Source: DALYJJ01 sp033763935 (GTDB taxonomy: Bacteria > Acidobacteriota > Terriglobia > Bryobacterales > Bryobacteraceae). From it: a DNA stretch of 64,000 nucleotides. The notes beneath the pieces are model-generated. The model worked only from the letters and a program-made list of their open reading frames with translations, did not search any database and was not told the origin of the DNA. Shown here one piece after another: positions 1 through 7,897 of the stretch. Location: assembly GCA_033763935.1 (NCBI GenBank), contig JANRJO010000005.1, forward strand, positions 47,826 through 111,825, written 5' to 3'. The translations under genes were made by a program, and so were the position numbers. The first letter of the stretch is position 1, and each line of letters opens with the position of its first letter.

Positions 1-58
1 TCTCCTCCTCAGTCAGCCCGAGTTTGCGGGCGCGTGCAACTAGCGGCCAGTCGGTCAT
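1..58 (-). CDS. Partial CDS, 5' end only (N-terminal 19 residues visible)
   Basis: An ATG at 58 on the minus strand opens a frame that runs off the left edge and reads MTDWPLVARARKLGLTEEE. The composition looks like a genuine soluble N-terminus. It would be the last visible gene of the minus-strand operon that starts with the histidine kinase. It overlaps the 3' end of the small membrane protein gene by about 50 bases, and no clear ribosome binding site precedes it, so the call is tentative. No family can be assigned from 19 residues. Confidence 0.4.
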   Translation of the reverse strand, partial: MTDWPLVARARKLGLTEEE

Positions 59-341
59 GGCGAGCTACATTGTATCCGAGCACGGGACGGCGCCCGGAAA
101 CGAAGTGCACGACGAGGCAGCCCGCCGAGACCAGGGCCCCCACGATCAGGCGCAGAGCGTCAGCATGTTCGAAAGATGCTGCAACGGCGAGCGCCGCAAC
201 GGCGGCGGCGTTCAGCCGAAGCGCCAGATTCCGCCCGGCAGAGGCGATCTGCTGCCAGCCATCGGCCTCTCCGCCGCGCCAGAGTATCGCCTCCAGGGCC
301 AACGTGCACGCCAGCAAGCAGAGCGCCAGCCAATACATCAC
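9..341 (-). CDS. Small hydrophobic membrane protein, 110 aa
   Basis: This short protein has three hydrophobic stretches, at about residues 2-22, 40-58 and 62-82, and should be an inner-membrane protein of unknown function. The frame opens with GTG at 341, followed at once by ATG at 338, and a GAGG motif lies about 6 bases upstream of the GTG, which supports translation here. It starts 45 bases after the stop of the response regulator on the same strand, so it is probably the third gene of that operon. I do not recognise the family. The C-terminal 25 residues look non-conserved and overlap the possible gene that starts at 58. Confidence 0.58.
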   Translation of the reverse strand: MMYWLALCLLACTLALEAILWRGGEADGWQQIASAGRNLALRLNAAAVAALAVAASFEHADALRLIVGALVSAGCLVVHFVSGRRPVLGYNVARHDRLAASCTRPQTRAD

Positions 342-386
342 CTTGCACCTCTACTCAGCTAAGCGGGGATGGCGGGGAAAATTAGC

Positions 387-1127
387 TCACTCCCCGGGCT
401 CGCCGACAAAACGGTAACCAACGCCCCGGACGGTAAGCAGGTGCCGGGGGTTACCGGGCTCCTTTTCGATATAGCGGCGCAACCGCACGATGAAGTTGTC
501 GATAGCCCTGGTATCGGTATCCTCTTGAAGCCCCCACACATCCTCGAGCATCGCCTTCCGCGAAACAGGCTGTCCTTCGTGCCGGATCAGGTAGCGCAAA
601 AGGTTCGCCTCCATCAGGGTGAGGGGCACAGTCCGGCCTCCGGTGCGCAGTTCGAGAAGCGGAAAACTCACCAGGTTGCCGGCGAAGGCGTACTCGTCGG
701 CTTCGGGGGCTTCCTGCGCGGCCTGCCCCCCAGGCGCACCCACCCGTGCGCGAACCCACTGCCAGCGGCGAAGAAGACTGCCCACGCGAGCAATGAGGAT
801 GGAAAGGTCGAAGGGTTTCGTCAGGTAGTCGTCAGCGCCGGCGGCGAAGCCTCGGAGCACATCCTCGGGATGGTTGCGCGCGGTGAGCATCAGCGTGGGC
901 ACCAACTGTCCCGCGCGGCGCACTTCCTCCATCACCTCGAAGCCGCTCTTGCCGGGCAGCATGACGTCCAGGACCACGACGTCGAAAGGGTCCGCAGTGC
1001 CGAGCAACAATTCGAGCGCCCCTTCGCCGGTATCAACGGTCCGCACCTGGTAGCCCTCCGCCTCAAGATTGAACTGCAGACCGTGTGCCAGGTGCTGTTC
1101 GTCCTCCACGACGAGAATACGGTTCAC
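387..1127 (-). CDS. OmpR/PhoB-family DNA-binding response regulator
   Basis: This is a 246-residue transcription regulator that should receive phosphate from the kinase encoded just upstream. Residues 1-120 form a receiver domain with the acidic pair near residues 9-10, the phospho-acceptor Asp54 in VVLDVMLPG and the conserved Lys104 in LTKPF. The C-terminal half, about 145-240, is a winged-helix Trans_reg_C domain ending in VRGVGYRF, which is typical of OmpR-type regulators. Its ATG overlaps the kinase stop codon by four bases (ATGA), so the two are translationally coupled. The target genes cannot be read from the sequence. The family assignment is firm. Confidence 0.95.
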   Translation of the reverse strand: MNRILVVEDEQHLAHGLQFNLEAEGYQVRTVDTGEGALELLLGTADPFDVVVLDVMLPGKSGFEVMEEVRRAGQLVPTLMLTARNHPEDVLRGFAAGADDYLTKPFDLSILIARVGSLLRRWQWVRARVGAPGGQAAQEAPEADEYAFAGNLVSFPLLELRTGGRTVPLTLMEANLLRYLIRHEGQPVSRKAMLEDVWGLQEDTDTRAIDNFIVRLRRYIEKEPGNPRHLLTVRGVGYRFVGEPGE

Positions 1128-2035
1128 GAGGCCTTCGGCTCCTTGAGGTGCGGCAATTGCAGGACAAACGTGCTTCCCCGGCCGGGGCCATCGCTCTCCG
1201 CCCAGACGCGCCCGCGGTGTCTCTTGGCCACCGACCGCACGATGTAGAGTCCAAGGCCGGTCCCCTTGACGCGGCCGGCATCCGCACCGGGGATGCGATA
1301 GAAGCGCTTGAAGATCTGCTTGAGTTCAGACTTGGGAATGCCGGGACCGTTGTCGCGCACGCGCATGGTTACAAAGCGGTTGTCGGAAACGTCCACTTCC
1401 ACCCGCACGCGCGGCTGACGCCCGGAATACTTCACAGCGTTGTCGATCAGATTGGCTACGGCGGCGCGGACTTCCTCCTGGTCGCCGGCGACGCGCGCGC
1501 CTTCGCCGGTCTGATACTCGATGGCCTCCACTGAAAGGTTATGGAGCGTGCGGGCGCGAGTCACACACTCTTCGATAATGGGTCCGAGTTCGAGGGGTGT
1601 GAGGTGCATCAGGCGGCTGGAGGGTCCACCCATTCGGCCCGTGCGCAGCACCTGTTCGATGGTGTTCATGAGCCGGTCCACGTCTTCCAGCATGATGCCG
1701 TAGAACTCACGGCGCCGCCCCTCGTCGATGCTCCGGCGCTGCAACGTCTCCAGGTGCAGGCGAATGGAGGCGATGGGCGTCTTCAGCTCATGCGTCATCG
1801 CGTTGATGAAGGCGTCGTGTTGTTCGTTGCGTTGAATTTCGCGCACCAGAAAGATCGTGTTGACGACGACCCCGGCGATGGTTACCGCCAGGAGGAGGAG
1901 GCCCAGGATGAGCAGAATGCCGGTACGCCAGTTGAGCAGAACCCAACCGATGTAGAGCAGCAGGATGACGGCAATGAGGGCCACGCCGAGCGCGATGAAC
2001 ACCGCGATCGAACGACGCCGGCCGGCGACCACCAT
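1124..2035 (-). CDS. Sensor histidine kinase, two TM segments
   Basis: The protein has 303 residues. Two adjacent hydrophobic helices (about 10-34 and 39-64) are separated by only a few residues, so there is almost no periplasmic sensor domain and it may sense the membrane itself or a partner. The H-box FINAMTHELKTPIASI carries the phospho-accepting His82. The ATPase part shows the N box NLIDNAVKYSG, the G1 box DNGPGI and the G2 box GTGLGLYIV. I chose the ATG at 2035 because a GGAG motif lies 8 bases upstream and the first helix follows directly. A longer open frame upstream is Arg-rich and unlikely. It is the first gene of the kinase-regulator operon. Confidence 0.93.
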   Translation of the reverse strand: MVVAGRRRSIAVFIALGVALIAVILLLYIGWVLLNWRTGILLILGLLLLAVTIAGVVVNTIFLVREIQRNEQHDAFINAMTHELKTPIASIRLHLETLQRRSIDEGRRREFYGIMLEDVDRLMNTIEQVLRTGRMGGPSSRLMHLTPLELGPIIEECVTRARTLHNLSVEAIEYQTGEGARVAGDQEEVRAAVANLIDNAVKYSGRQPRVRVEVDVSDNRFVTMRVRDNGPGIPKSELKQIFKRFYRIPGADAGRVKGTGLGLYIVRSVAKRHRGRVWAESDGPGRGSTFVLQLPHLKEPKAS

Positions 2036-2093
2036 ATGTGTTCTCCAGCTTATCGCGCGGGAGCGAACCGGGCGCGGCCCTCGGAGAGAAACG

Positions 2094-2948
2094 CTAGGCG
2101 GCTTCTTTTTGGGCGAGCGCCTGGTCGACCGTCGCCACCTTGATCGCCTTCGCCACGCCAAGCCACTTCAGGACCGTGATCTGAATCCACGACATGTCGA
2201 ACTCATACCAGGCCAGTCCATGGCGAGCGGACGTGGGATGCGCGTGGTGGTTGTTGTGCCAGCCCTCGCCAAAGGTCAGCAGGGCCACCCACCAGTTGTT
2301 GCGGCTGTCATCGCGAGTCGTGAACCGGCGCGATCCCCACATATGCGTAACCGAGTTCACCGCCCAGGTGCAGTGCAGGCCGAAAACGACGCGCAGGGCG
2401 ATGCCCCACAGCATCATCGGAAGGCCGCCGATGGCGAGCAGGATCAGGCCGAGAACGACCATCGGCACCCAGTGCCAATTGTTCAGCCAGACGTAGAACC
2501 GGTGCTTCGCGAGGTCCGGCGCGTACTTGGCCATCATCTTCGTGTTGTTGTGGTTCGCATCGCCGAAGAGGATCCAGCCGACGTGAGCCCAGAAGGCGCC
2601 GTCGCGCGGGGAGTGCGGGTCGCCGGGCTGGTCGGAGCGCTGGTGGTGAATGCGGTGCGTAGCCACCCAGAAGATCGGACCGCCTTCGAGCGTGAGCGCG
2701 CCGCAGACGGCAAAGAAGTACTCGAGCGGCAGCGGCACCTTATAGGACCGGTGCGTATGGAGGCGATGATAGCCCATGCTGATGCCGAGGCCCGTGCACA
2801 TCCAATGCAAGGCCAGGGCTACGAAGAATGCGGTCCAGTTGAACATGAACAGGGCGGCGACGGCCCCGATATGAAAGAACACCAGAACCACAGCGGTAAT
2901 CGTGTTCATCTTCTGCCGATTTGGCAGGCTCAGTACTTCAGTTGTCAC
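2094..2948 (-). CDS. Acyl-CoA desaturase (delta-9 stearoyl-CoA type)
   Basis: This is a 284-residue integral membrane di-iron fatty acyl desaturase that would put a cis double bond into saturated acyl chains and so tune membrane fluidity. The three histidine boxes are HRLHTH (61-66), HRIHH (98-102) and HNNHH (231-235), spaced as in the stearoyl-CoA 9-desaturase family. Hydrophobic stretches lie at about 17-55, 72-95 and 163-195. Translation starts with GTG at 2948, and a GGAG motif lies directly upstream. An inverted repeat at 2958-2976 touches this ribosome binding site. The gene is divergent from an acyl-CoA dehydrogenase, so the pair may balance fatty acid modification and breakdown. Confidence 0.95.
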   Translation of the reverse strand: MTTEVLSLPNRQKMNTITAVVLVFFHIGAVAALFMFNWTAFFVALALHWMCTGLGISMGYHRLHTHRSYKVPLPLEYFFAVCGALTLEGGPIFWVATHRIHHQRSDQPGDPHSPRDGAFWAHVGWILFGDANHNNTKMMAKYAPDLAKHRFYVWLNNWHWVPMVVLGLILLAIGGLPMMLWGIALRVVFGLHCTWAVNSVTHMWGSRRFTTRDDSRNNWWVALLTFGEGWHNNHHAHPTSARHGLAWYEFDMSWIQITVLKWLGVAKAIKVATVDQALAQKEAA

Positions 2949-2957
2949 TCGGGCTCC

Positions 2958-2976
2958 CAGGGATCATGCATCCCTG
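2958..2976 (-). promoter_or_regulatory. Perfect inverted repeat next to the desaturase ribosome binding site
   Basis: CAGGGAT and ATCCCTG form a perfect 7-bp inverted repeat around a 5-nt centre (CATGC). It ends 9 bases before the desaturase GTG, and the GGAG motif follows it directly. It could be a repressor operator in the intergenic region shared with the dehydrogenase, or an RNA hairpin affecting translation. The function is inference. Confidence 0.35.
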
Positions 2977-3106
2977 TCTTCAAGACTACCGGGAGAGGGT
3001 TGTTTGCTTTGTAAGAGTTGTGTAATTGTCGCATGCAGTCTTTCATACATTTGGGGGAGTGCGGTATCCCATTGAAGGTAGTAGGTTGAGAGAAGGGAGG
3101 AGACCC

Positions 3107-4294
3107 GTGACGACAGCCGCGCATCCATCGGCGGGAGAGGCCCGTGCGTTGACGGTACTGAGCGAAGAGGAACTGATGTTCCGTGACACGGTGCGGCGCT
3201 TTGCGCGCGAGCAGGTGGCGCCGCATGTACGCGAAATGGACGAGCAGGGGGTCTTTCGCAGAGATCTGCTGCAGCGGTTCTTCGAGCTTGGCCTGATGGG
3301 GATCGACATCCCTGAGGAGTACGGCGGGCAGGGCGGGCGGTTCTTCCAGTCGGTTCTAGCGGTGGAAGAGATGGCGGCGGTAGACCCCGCTGCGGCGGTG
3401 ATCATCGACGTGCAGAACACGCTTGTGAGCAACGCCGTACAACGGTGGGCGACCGAGGAGCAGAAGCGGCGCTATCTGCCGCGGCTGGCGTCGGACACCG
3501 TGGGCGCCTATGCGCTTTCGGAGGCCGGATCGGGATCGGACGCCTTCGCGCTGGCGACGCGCGCGGCGGAGGACGGCGACGCGTACGTGTTGACGGGGCG
3601 CAAGCTTTGGATCACCAACGCCGCCGAGGCGGGATTGTTCCTGGTATTCGCGAACGTGAACCCGGCGGCCGGCTATCGCGGTATCACGTGCTTTCTGGTG
3701 GAGCGCGGCGTTGCTGGGTTTCAGGTGGGCAAGAAAGAAGACAAGCTGGGGATTCGTGCTTCGTCTACCTGCGAGTTGATCTTCGACGGGTGCCGCGTGC
3801 CGAAGGCGAACGTAATGGGCGAGGTGGGTAAGGGGTACAAGATTGCAATCGAGACGCTGAACGAGGGCCGAATCGCCATCGGGGCGCAGATGGTGGGCCT
3901 TGCGCAGGGCGCATTGGGCCATGCCGTGGCTTATGCGAAGCAGCGCAAGCAGTTCGGGAAGGCGATTTCCGAGTTCCAGGGCGTGCAGTTCGAACTGGCG
4001 CGCATGGCTGTAGACGTTCATGGCGCACGGCTGATGGTATACAACGCGGCGCGGCTCCGCGACGCCGGATTGCCCTTCGTAACGGAGGCCGCGATGGCCA
4101 AGTTCCAGGCGTCGCAGATCGCCGAGACCACCGCTTCGCGCGCGGTTGAGGTTCTCGGCGGAGTCGGGTTTACCAAAGATTACCCGGTGGAGAAGCTGTA
4201 TCGCGACGCCAAGATCGGGCGGATCTACGAGGGCACCAGCAACCTGCAGATGGCGACCATCGCCAAACAGATCCTTGAGAAACCGTATATTTAG
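3107..4294 (+). CDS. Acyl-CoA dehydrogenase
   Basis: This is a 395-residue FAD enzyme that oxidises acyl-CoA to 2-enoyl-CoA and passes electrons to electron-transfer flavoprotein. The FAD-binding signature ALSEAGSGSDAF and the substrate and FAD contacts around KLWITNA are present. The catalytic glutamate is Glu375 in IYEGTSN near the C-terminus, placed as in short-chain and medium-chain acyl-CoA dehydrogenases. I chose the GTG at 3107 because AAGGGAGGAG lies 5-6 bases upstream. An in-frame ATG at 3026 has no such site. The chain-length preference cannot be read. It may act in fatty acid or branched-chain amino acid oxidation. Confidence 0.95.
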   Translation: MTTAAHPSAGEARALTVLSEEELMFRDTVRRFAREQVAPHVREMDEQGVFRRDLLQRFFELGLMGIDIPEEYGGQGGRFFQSVLAVEEMAAVDPAAAVIIDVQNTLVSNAVQRWATEEQKRRYLPRLASDTVGAYALSEAGSGSDAFALATRAAEDGDAYVLTGRKLWITNAAEAGLFLVFANVNPAAGYRGITCFLVERGVAGFQVGKKEDKLGIRASSTCELIFDGCRVPKANVMGEVGKGYKIAIETLNEGRIAIGAQMVGLAQGALGHAVAYAKQRKQFGKAISEFQGVQFELARMAVDVHGARLMVYNAARLRDAGLPFVTEAAMAKFQASQIAETTASRAVEVLGGVGFTKDYPVEKLYRDAKIGRIYEGTSNLQMATIAKQILEKPYI

Positions 4295-4325
4295 GATAGA
4301 CGTCCAGAGGAGATAGGGGGCTCGT

Positions 4326-5132
4326 GTGAAGACTCTGCGTTTCGCATTCTTGGGTGTACTGTTCGTCACCGCGCCGCTACTGGCGAGCCGGGACAACCCT
4401 ACGCCGGAGGAGATTCAGAAGATCATCGAGCGCTTCGCCGCGAAGGAGGCGGAGTTCTCGCAGGCGAGACAGAACTACATTTACCGGCAGTCCCTGCGGT
4501 TCCACGAGATGGAGCCCGGTGGTGCGGTGGTCGGCAAGTGGGAAGAAGTCTGGGACGTGCTCTTCAACGCTGACGGAAAGCGGACGGAGCGTGTCGTTCG
4601 CGCCCCCGTGCAATCGCTCAAGAACATCCTGCTGGAGCCCGAAGACCTGCAGGACTTGCGGAGCGTCCAGCCTTTCGTACTGACCACGAAGGACCTGCCG
4701 AAGTACAACGTGCACTACCTCGGCAAGGAGACTCTCGACGAGATTCCCTGCTTCGTTTTCGTCGTGAAGCCGAAGACGATGGAGAAGGGCGAGCGCTACT
4801 TCTCCGGTATCGTGTGGGTGGACGACCGCGACCTGCAGATCGTAAAAACCTATGGCCGCGGCGTGGGCATCAAGCGCAGCAAGGGCAGCCAGTATCCCAA
4901 GTTCGAGACCTACCGGCAACAGGTGGACGGTAAGTACTGGTTCCCGACCTACACGGTGTCGAACAGCACGCTGATGTTCGAGCAGCCGATACCGATTCGC
5001 ATGACGGTGCGCTACGACGACTACAAGCAGTTCAAGGCGGAGTCGACCATCACGTTTACGGATTCGAACATCGTGTTCGAGGACGACGCCAAGAAGCCGG
5101 ACGAGAAGAAGCCTGAGCAGAAGAAGCAGTAG
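4326..5132 (+). CDS. Exported protein resembling outer-membrane lipoprotein-sorting proteins, 268 aa
   Basis: A 20-residue signal peptide without a lipobox suggests a soluble periplasmic protein. The rest is rich in beta-strand and contains patterns such as GIVWVDDRDLQIVKT and KYWFPTYTV, which resemble the LolA/LolB-like fold of outer-membrane lipoprotein-sorting proteins common in acidobacteria. The tail is a Lys/Glu-rich repeat (KKPDEKKPEQKKQ). GTG at 4326 is preceded by AGAGGAGATAGGGGG. It begins 31 bases after the acyl-CoA dehydrogenase, so it may share its transcript, but the functional link is unclear. The fold assignment is from pattern only. Confidence 0.7.
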   Translation: MKTLRFAFLGVLFVTAPLLASRDNPTPEEIQKIIERFAAKEAEFSQARQNYIYRQSLRFHEMEPGGAVVGKWEEVWDVLFNADGKRTERVVRAPVQSLKNILLEPEDLQDLRSVQPFVLTTKDLPKYNVHYLGKETLDEIPCFVFVVKPKTMEKGERYFSGIVWVDDRDLQIVKTYGRGVGIKRSKGSQYPKFETYRQQVDGKYWFPTYTVSNSTLMFEQPIPIRMTVRYDDYKQFKAESTITFTDSNIVFEDDAKKPDEKKPEQKKQ

Positions 5133-6371
5133 TTATCGGGGCTGGGGAACGGGGATGTCGAGCCGCAGTTCCTTAAAGTAGCGGGCGCGCATGTAGCCCA
5201 GCCACGCGTCGGCGTAGCGTTTGTTCAGGTCGACGGTGGCAACGGCGACGGTTCCCTGCTCTTCGCTCGTGCTGAGGATTTCGCCCATCGGATCGACGAC
5301 AGCGGCGGGGTAGTCGTAGCCCGAGGAGACGAGGAAGACGTGGTTCTCGAGGGCACGGGCACGCCCGAGCAACTGGCTACCGCCCCAAATCGGCATCAGG
5401 ATCACTTCCGCTCCTTGCACGGCTAAAGCGCGCGCGGGGTCCGCGTATTGGACGTCCCAGCAGATCATCATCCCGACCTTTCCGAAGTCGGTGTCGAATA
5501 CGGGATAGGACGAACCCGGCGTGATGCCTCCTTCCATTTCTTCGCGCGGCAGGTAGACCTTGCGGTACTTGCCTGCGAGCTCGCCGTTGCGTCCAATGAG
5601 GACGGCCGTGTTATAGATCGCGTCGCCCTCGCGTTCGAGGATCCCGGCCGCGACCCACGTCTTGTGGCGGCGTGCAAACGTTCCCAGCGCCAGCGTTGTC
5701 GGACCTGGTACCGCTTCGGCCACATCCGCGTACGACTTGCCGGTGCCGACGAGCGTCATGCCTTCGGGAAACAGGACGACGTCGGGCTTCGCGGGCAGTT
5801 TGGCCGCGGCCACCTCAAGGAAGCGCGCTACGTTCGCTTCAGCGGAGGGCTGTTTCGCGGCCCGGTACCGGACAGTGGCGATGGTGACGAGCCGGGGCGC
5901 AGGGGCATCGATCGGCCGGAAGCTTGTATTGCGCCACGCGACGCGACCCTGCGGGGCGTTCACCAGCAGGAGTTGGATGCGCACCCGGACGGCGTTCTCG
6001 GGCGCCGGGGCTTCCATCAGCACCTCCCGATTTGCCGTGACGCGGTAGGCGTACTCCGGCTGCCCGGCGCGCTTGCCATCCGCGCGGACCCAGTCGAGCC
6101 GCGCCCACACCTGCTTCCATTCGGCGTCGAGCCCGCCGGCGGTGTAGGTCGCCTGGAAGCGATACCAGGCGCCGGGCTTGATGCCGTCGCGCACTTCCTC
6201 CCAACCGCCGAACGCGGCGGCGTTGCCGGCGCCTTCGATGACCAGTTCACCGGCCTGCTGGCTGACTTTGGGCGCGATCTCCGGCCTGGGCGACCAGAGA
6301 CGCCACTCGGCTTGAAGAAACGGTGCAGCGAGAAAGACGACGCAAACGGCATTCCAGAACATCAAAAACAT
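5133..6371 (-). CDS. Exported carbon-nitrogen hydrolase (nitrilase superfamily)
   Basis: The 412-residue protein has a signal peptide (1-20), then a beta-rich domain of about 140 residues that may bind carbohydrate or peptide, then a nitrilase-fold domain from about residue 162. The catalytic triad is visible: Glu203 in LFPEGMT, Lys271 in KYRKVYLP and Cys304 in MMICWDVQY. These enzymes hydrolyse nitriles or carbon-nitrogen amide bonds. The substrate here is unknown. Export of a nitrilase fold is less usual, since most members are cytoplasmic. I chose the ATG at 6371 because a clean signal peptide begins there. The gene is convergent with the secreted protein that ends at 5132. Confidence 0.85.
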   Translation of the reverse strand: MFLMFWNAVCVVFLAAPFLQAEWRLWSPRPEIAPKVSQQAGELVIEGAGNAAAFGGWEEVRDGIKPGAWYRFQATYTAGGLDAEWKQVWARLDWVRADGKRAGQPEYAYRVTANREVLMEAPAPENAVRVRIQLLLVNAPQGRVAWRNTSFRPIDAPAPRLVTIATVRYRAAKQPSAEANVARFLEVAAAKLPAKPDVVLFPEGMTLVGTGKSYADVAEAVPGPTTLALGTFARRHKTWVAAGILEREGDAIYNTAVLIGRNGELAGKYRKVYLPREEMEGGITPGSSYPVFDTDFGKVGMMICWDVQYADPARALAVQGAEVILMPIWGGSQLLGRARALENHVFLVSSGYDYPAAVVDPMGEILSTSEEQGTVAVATVDLNKRYADAWLGYMRARYFKELRLDIPVPQPR

Positions 6372-6403
6372 AGTAGTCCCTGGAGGCAGGCTACAGTGGA
6401 GAT

Positions 6404-7570
6404 ATGAGGGAGCGTTTCGCCGCCTTCGCCTGGAGCGTCCTGGGCCTGAACATCCTCGTCGTGATTTGGGGCGCATTCGTGCGCGCTTCGAAATCCGGCG
6501 CGGGGTGCGGCGAATCGTGGCCGCTGTGCAACGGCGAGCTATTGCCCAAAGCCCCGGCTCTGCCCACCATCATCGAGTTCACGCACCGCGTCACCAGCGG
6601 GCTAGCCCTGCTGGTGCTCATCGCGCTGGTGGTCTGGGCGTTTCGCTTATTCCCCAAGGGGCATATTGTACGCCGGGTCTCCGCCTGGAGCGCGGCGTTC
6701 ATGGTGGTGGAGTGCCTGATTGGCGCCGCGCTCGTGCTGCTGGGTCACGTGGCGGAGAACCCGGCGCTGGCGCGCGGGTACACGCTGTCGGTACACCTGG
6801 TAAACACGATGTTTCTGCTCGGGTCCCTGGCACTGACAGCATGGTGGGCCGGGCGTGACGAGGGTGCGCTGGGGCCGGCGCGTCCAGTCCAGAAGCCGCT
6901 CTTCGGCGTCGCCGTCGCACTGCTGCTGGTAGCGATGGTCGTCGGCGCCATCGCCGCGTTGGGCGACACGCTTTACACCGCAACCACTCACGCGGAAGGG
7001 CTGCGAGCGAACTTCGCACAGGACTCCCACCCGTTCGTGCGGATGCGCATCCTGCACCCGATCCTGGCGGCCGCCGCGGGCGTGTGCCTGTTCGGGCTGG
7101 GCCTGCGGGCGGCGCTCGCAACCACGGAGACATTCCTCGTGCGAGTGTTGGGCGCCGCGGTGGCGGGGCTGACGATCGTGCAGATCCTGCTCGGGGCGTT
7201 GAACATTGTGCTGCTGGTGCCCATTTACATGCAGCTCATCCACCTTTTCTTTGCTGACCTGGTGTGGTTGGCGCTGGTGTTGTTCGCCGCCGAATCGATG
7301 TGGCCGCAGGCGGCTCGTGTTCCCGCGGGGATGAAGATTGCCTGGGGCGTGATGCTTTGCCTTACCGGCATCACCGGCATCATCATGCCCATTATGCCGG
7401 GCTGGATCTTCCTGATCCCCGGTCTTCTGATCCTGAGCGAGTACGTGCCCGCGCTGAAACGTCTTGTGGAGTGGCTGCGTGAGAAGATGCCGAAGCACAT
7501 TGCCTGGCAGAAGCGGCCGGAGGCGTGGGAAGTCCCTCCGGAACCTCACGATCCGGCCGCGCGCCCGTAG
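6404..7570 (+). CDS. ctaA: COX15/CtaA-family heme A synthase with C-terminal extra membrane domain
   Basis: The first 300 residues form an eight-helix heme A synthase, which oxidises the C8 methyl of heme O to make heme A for cytochrome oxidase. The four expected heme-ligand histidines are at 61 (FTHRVTSG), 131, 218 and 280, and a cysteine pair Cys35/Cys42 lies in the first extracytoplasmic loop. Residues 308-364 add two hydrophobic helices with the motif IMPGWIFLIPGLLIL, which resembles the stand-alone PGPGW family of small membrane proteins. The family normally stops near residue 300, so this looks like a fusion. The gene is divergent from the nitrilase gene. No other oxidase gene is in the window. 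Confidence 0.88.
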   Translation: MRERFAAFAWSVLGLNILVVIWGAFVRASKSGAGCGESWPLCNGELLPKAPALPTIIEFTHRVTSGLALLVLIALVVWAFRLFPKGHIVRRVSAWSAAFMVVECLIGAALVLLGHVAENPALARGYTLSVHLVNTMFLLGSLALTAWWAGRDEGALGPARPVQKPLFGVAVALLLVAMVVGAIAALGDTLYTATTHAEGLRANFAQDSHPFVRMRILHPILAAAAGVCLFGLGLRAALATTETFLVRVLGAAVAGLTIVQILLGALNIVLLVPIYMQLIHLFFADLVWLALVLFAAESMWPQAARVPAGMKIAWGVMLCLTGITGIIMPIMPGWIFLIPGLLILSEYVPALKRLVEWLREKMPKHIAWQKRPEAWEVPPEPHDPAARP

Positions 7571-7573
7571 CTG

Positions 7574-7897
7574 CTATTTCGCCGCTTCGATCTTGTCCAC
7601 CTTCAGCACACCCGTTTTCGCGTAGAGCGTTCCGGTCACCTTTACCTTCTTCGCGGCGAAGGCCTCCGGGGCTTTCTGGTCGCTCAGTTTGTACAGCTTG
7701 CCGTCCGGCGTCAACAGGGCGTATTTGTCCTTGCCGGCCTTCACACACGCTTTCACGCACTCTTCAATCGGCTGCGAGTTCCCCATGTGCGCATGGTCCT
7801 TGCCGCACATCGTGTCGGTGATGACACCGGTATAGGTCTTGGCTTGCGCGAGCAGCAGCGCCGCCGCAAGGGGCATCGAAAGTACGATCTTCTTCAT
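7574..7897 (-). CDS. Small exported Cys-containing protein, 107 aa
   Basis: A signal peptide of about 18 residues precedes a small beta-rich domain. The segment around TDTMCGKDHAHM has Cys31, His35 and His37, and further cysteines stand at 47 and 51. These residues could bind a metal ion or form disulfides. Its ATG overlaps the stop codon of the preceding gene by four bases, so it is the last gene of the heavy-metal efflux operon. Similar small proteins occur widely in acidobacteria without a known function as far as I recall. A role in metal handling is inferred only from context and residues. Confidence 0.75.
   Translation of the reverse strand: MKKIVLSMPLAAALLLAQAKTYTGVITDTMCGKDHAHMGNSQPIEECVKACVKAGKDKYALLTPDGKLYKLSDQKAPEAFAAKKVKVTGTLYAKTGVLKVDKIEAAK

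Noticed and set aside
2945..3226. 93-codon minus-strand frame overlapping the desaturase start (ending MHDPWEPE)
   Set aside because: It covers the divergent promoter region and the start of the acyl-CoA dehydrogenase in antisense. Only its last codons, with a TGA overlapping the GTG, could be a short leader peptide, with no further support.
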